A stretch of DNA of 64,000 nucleotides from Dysgonomonas sp. UBA7710. GTDB lineage: Bacteria; Bacteroidota; Bacteroidia; Bacteroidales; Dysgonomonadaceae. Under the pieces are notes generated by a model. The model did no database searches. It saw only the letters and a list, made by a program, of their open reading frames with translations, and was not told the origin of the DNA. Numbering within the stretch: position 1 is the first letter of the stretch; every line of letters begins with the position of its first letter. Made by a program: the position numbers and the translations under genes. Positions 61,221 through 64,000 of the stretch are shown one piece after another. The stretch covers positions 117,690-181,689 of the forward strand of contig NZ_DLFW01000023.1 in assembly GCF_002482385.1 (NCBI RefSeq). The letters run 5' to 3'.

Positions 61221-63593
61221 TCAGTGCTTATAGTCTTCCGATAATACCCTCACTTCTGCTATCTTGGTTGTCACACTGTTTGGTGCAGCCATGATTTTTA
61301 CATCGAGTATCTCCTTGCCCTTTTCGCTTTCGGGAACAGGATATGTAGAAGTAAAGAGGTTATCTCCTCCATCACCTTTCAGACTTAGCGAAACCACTTT
61401 CCGGCCATTTACAAAGACATCGAAACTACGGTTTTGGTCACGGTCAAAATATTTCAGATACAAATAATTGGCATTCTTGCCGGCATTCTTCAATTGATAG
61501 CTGAACCAGCCCCTTGCTTCACGCCAGTGTATATCCTCGATAAAGCCTGTATTCGATTTATCAGATTGTATAAAATGATCCGATTCGGGTTGTTGTTCCC
61601 CGCAGACTACTTTATCGGCTGTAATACCATCCAGTTTGATTCTTTCCTTCTCTTCGTCTTCTATTTTCTGCTGTATTTCTTTCACACCTTCGGCTGTTGC
61701 CTGTGGCCAGTAGATGATATAGCGCGACTCATGCAAGCGGAAGAATGGTATAAGTTCCAGTCCTGCCGTATATTTTTCAGGATAGAGCCCCGATAGATGG
61801 AACGTCAGGGGTTTTCCCTGTACAGGTTTTACCAATGAAGCTATTTTATCCGGATCGCTGACGATAATCGGCATATCTTTCATCGGTATTTGCCTGCCGT
61901 GAGCAATGTGTCCACCCCGGCTGTCGTCGGCAAACAAACCTGTCATATCTTCCGTTCCGGTCTTTGCAGCAAGGGTAACGGGGCCGTAGAAAATAGAGTA
62001 ATAATTCGATTTATCCGGCAATTGCTCTACTGTTATCCGCATAGGCATTTCCACTACTACCTTATCTCCCTTTTTCCATTTACGGTCGATGGATATATAA
62101 CTGGCCGGGTCTTGCGATACCGGATAATCTTTTCCATTGACGCTCACTTTTAGCCCCCATTTCTTTACCCATGCCGGATAACGTAACTTTAAGGAGAAAG
62201 TAGTTGCTTTTTCAGGATTGATAGTCAGTTGGGTTTTAGCTTCGTCAGGGAATGAATTTTCCTGTATAATTTCGGTCTTTTTCTCTTTCCAATCCAAGCG
62301 GGAAGGGATGAACAGGTTGATGAACAATTCATTATCCGTATGCGCATAGATCATCTCTCCGTATTTGGCATGGTTTTCTATTCCCGAACCTACACAGCAC
62401 CAGAAACTTGTCTGCGGTTGGGAATATACCCGGTAGTGTCCCGGACGCATTTGGGTGAAGTAAACAAATCCTCCTTGTTCGGGATTCTGGGTAGAAAGGA
62501 TATGGTTGTATAAAGCCCTTTCGTAATAGTCCATATATTTCTCATCCTGTGATGTTTGATAAAGCATTTTCGACAGGCGCAACATGTTGTATGTATTACA
62601 TGTTTCAGGGCCTTCGATACTCTTTATCACTCTCGAAAAATCATTCGTCGGGTTGAAATGTTCTCCCACACTGTTGCCTCCGATACTCACTGAACGGCGT
62701 TCCACAACCGTTTCCCAGAAGAAGCGTGATGCTTCCGACCACGAATCGTTGCCTTCCACATCCGCTATGCGTTTAAATCCAAGCACCTTCGGTATTTGTG
62801 TATTGGCATGCATCCCGGTCAGTTTATCTTCATGGTTGAGCAGGGGATTAAGCACCAGTTGATGTGAAAACTGATGCGCCAGTTTCAGGTATTTCTTATC
62901 GCCTGTTATCGCGGCTACATCGGCGAATGTCTCATTCAGTCCGCCATGTTCACTGCGAAGCATATCCTGTATCTGTTCTTCCGATAGTTTCGACACCAGA
63001 TTAATCGCCCAGTCGGTCATTTTTATCAGCATCTCCTTTGCCATATCGTTATTTGCATAGAGGTAAGCATCACGCAGCCCGGCATAGGTCTTATGGATAT
63101 TATATAATGGAACCCATTTGCCGTTAAGGTCGAAACCTCCTGCTCTGATATTTCCGTTCGCAACTTCTTCCCAGATAGCTTTTCCTCCCGGAACGCCGCC
63201 TATATAGCCGTTGCCGTTTGCATCCTGACAGCGTTTCAGTTCACTAACCATATAGTCGAGACGCTCTTTTATCTGTTTGTCGCCTGTCGAAGCATACATC
63301 AGAGACAATGCCGAGAGGTAATGACCTCCGATGTGCCCGTCGAGTCCTGTATTTTCCCAGTTGGTATAACTCTCGGCTTTAGGTGTCAGTCCGGATTCAC
63401 GCAGGAACGGTGACAATAGCCTGTCGGCTTTCAGTTCCAGCAGGTATTGTTTATCCAGGTCTTCCGCGTGCTTAAACGGGCTATCCAGTAATCTTACATC
63501 CTGTAAGCTAAAAGTTTCTACTTTTGGTTTCAACTGGGCATTCATACACAATGTGCTGACGATAAGCCCGGTAATGATATAAATTTTTTTCAT
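61221..63593 (-). CDS. GH127 beta-L-arabinofuranosidase (DUF1680 family)
   Basis: A 790-residue exported protein (signal ending near CMNAQLK). The GH127 alpha/alpha barrel carries the Cys-based active site: Glu330 and Cys332 in GPETCNTYNM, Cys399 and Cys400 in SFWCCVGSGIENH. From memory, the Bifidobacterium enzyme HypBA1 uses Glu338, Cys340, Cys417 and Cys418, so all four residues are conserved. It removes beta-L-arabinofuranose from plant glycoproteins such as extensins or from some side chains. C-terminal beta-sandwich domains follow from about residue 470. No SusC/D pair is seen near it. The upstream side carries repeats. Confidence 0.9.
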   Translation of the reverse strand: MKKIYIITGLIVSTLCMNAQLKPKVETFSLQDVRLLDSPFKHAEDLDKQYLLELKADRLLSPFLRESGLTPKAESYTNWENTGLDGHIGGHYLSALSLMYASTGDKQIKERLDYMVSELKRCQDANGNGYIGGVPGGKAIWEEVANGNIRAGGFDLNGKWVPLYNIHKTYAGLRDAYLYANNDMAKEMLIKMTDWAINLVSKLSEEQIQDMLRSEHGGLNETFADVAAITGDKKYLKLAHQFSHQLVLNPLLNHEDKLTGMHANTQIPKVLGFKRIADVEGNDSWSEASRFFWETVVERRSVSIGGNSVGEHFNPTNDFSRVIKSIEGPETCNTYNMLRLSKMLYQTSQDEKYMDYYERALYNHILSTQNPEQGGFVYFTQMRPGHYRVYSQPQTSFWCCVGSGIENHAKYGEMIYAHTDNELFINLFIPSRLDWKEKKTEIIQENSFPDEAKTQLTINPEKATTFSLKLRYPAWVKKWGLKVSVNGKDYPVSQDPASYISIDRKWKKGDKVVVEMPMRITVEQLPDKSNYYSIFYGPVTLAAKTGTEDMTGLFADDSRGGHIAHGRQIPMKDMPIIVSDPDKIASLVKPVQGKPLTFHLSGLYPEKYTAGLELIPFFRLHESRYIIYWPQATAEGVKEIQQKIEDEEKERIKLDGITADKVVCGEQQPESDHFIQSDKSNTGFIEDIHWREARGWFSYQLKNAGKNANYLYLKYFDRDQNRSFDVFVNGRKVVSLSLKGDGGDNLFTSTYPVPESEKGKEILDVKIMAAPNSVTTKIAEVRVLSEDYKH

Positions 63594-64000
63594 TTTATGT
63601 TTTAACTAAATATTTCAGGAAACCTGTATTGAATTAACCTTTATTTGCGATATATTGTTAAAAAGTAACAGCTGTAACAGATATTTTAGCTATTAGCTGA
63701 TAGCTTTTAGCCGTTAGCGGCGCGAAGCGACAAAACTCGTAATCTGTAACTTGTAACTCGTAACTTATCATCTTGTTTACATTTATTGACTATGTTTGGT
63801 TAAAATCTGACACATCTGACAGTTTTTTCAGTATTTTTACCTTGTTATTTTTGCATTCGTTAACCATATGTAGTTAAAAAGTAACAAAGGTAACAGAAAT
63901 CAATGTACCGATTAATCAATTTGCCGATGTGCCAATGTTTTTAACGAAAAATGAAAAACGGATAACAAAAAATATTCTTAAACGAAAAACGAAGAATGAA
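63594..64000. other. 407-base repeat-rich spacer upstream of GH127
   Basis: No gene is visible. It holds two minus-strand copies of the TGTTAC-N3-TGTTAC repeat (63657-63679 and 63873-63895). Word-like segments include TAGCTATTAGCTGATAGC (63688 onwards), GTAACTTGTAACTCGTAAC (63743 onwards) and the AACGAAAAATGAAAAAC type near the end. One repeat copy contains TACCTTTG on the minus strand (63892-63885), which fits a -7 box, but it lies 290 bases before the GH127 start. Confidence 0.6.
63657..63895 (-). repeat. two minus-strand copies of the TGTTAC-N3-TGTTAC repeat
   Basis: Read on the minus strand, both copies have TGTTAC, three bases, TGTTAC and then TTTTTAAC. They match the two copies before GH3 at 41089 and 41200, and again point towards the following glycosidase gene. 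Confidence 0.7.

Noticed and set aside
63743..63770. CRISPR-like array in the GTAACT repeats
   Set aside because: Units are 8-10 bases with no spacers of constant length, and no cas genes are present.

Overview
The window looks like a Bacteroidota chromosome, order Bacteroidales, possibly Dysgonomonas-like (the genus is a guess). The grounds are two SusC/SusD pairs, a one-piece hybrid two-component regulator (HTCS), many lipoprotein signals, no Shine-Dalgarno-like sites, AT-rich intergenic DNA and promoters of the TTTG / TAnnTTTG type. I found no tRNA, rRNA, CRISPR array or transposase gene.

Region 1 (1-20,450, all + strand) is a polysaccharide-utilisation-type locus (PUL 1) with no regulator in the window. 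In order it holds the tail of a DUF4434-like protein, an MFS sugar porter, a GlcNAc-2-epimerase-type enzyme, SusC, SusD, two DUF5018-like lipoproteins, two tandem GHL10-type lipoproteins, a GH97, two tandem calcineurin-like phosphoesterases, an SGNH hydrolase, an FAD oxidoreductase and a truncated DUF5009 membrane acyltransferase. The broken last gene abuts the next locus head-on. The substrate is unknown. The epimerase points to an N-acetylhexosamine and the phosphoesterases to a phosphorylated glycan.

Region 2 (20,406-46,471) is a xyloglucan-type PUL. A minus-strand operon reads GH31 alpha-xylosidase (PA14 insert), SusC, SusD, surface glycan-binding lipoprotein, GH5 endo-glucanase (BACON domain), GH2 beta-galactosidase. 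A divergent HTCS and then GH95 alpha-L-fucosidase, GH3 and GH43 lie on the plus strand, closed by a convergent SGNH esterase. Together these enzymes could strip and cut fucogalacto-xyloglucan. A shared motif ACATTTWACCCCCT sits about 63 bases upstream of the -7 boxes of both the GH31 operon and GH95, and is a candidate HTCS operator.

Region 3 (46,642-54,718) starts with a small membrane protein, followed by a branched-chain amino-acid operon: ilvD, a GT8 glycosyltransferase, ilvB, ilvH, an acyl-ACP thioesterase and ilvC. Upstream of ilvD is a complete attenuator: promoter, 20-codon leader peptide rich in Leu/Val/Ile, antiterminator and terminator.

Region 4 (54,719-61,017) holds housekeeping genes: a small membrane protein, malate dehydrogenase, a coiled-coil membrane protein coupled to a GNAT acetyltransferase, and a membrane pyrophosphatase. 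Region 5 (61,018-64,000) has a GH127 beta-L-arabinofuranosidase between repeat-rich spacers. Several intergenic repeat families recur: a TGTTAC-N3-TGTTAC direct repeat, word-like simple repeats and palindromes around GAACGnAGTGAA.
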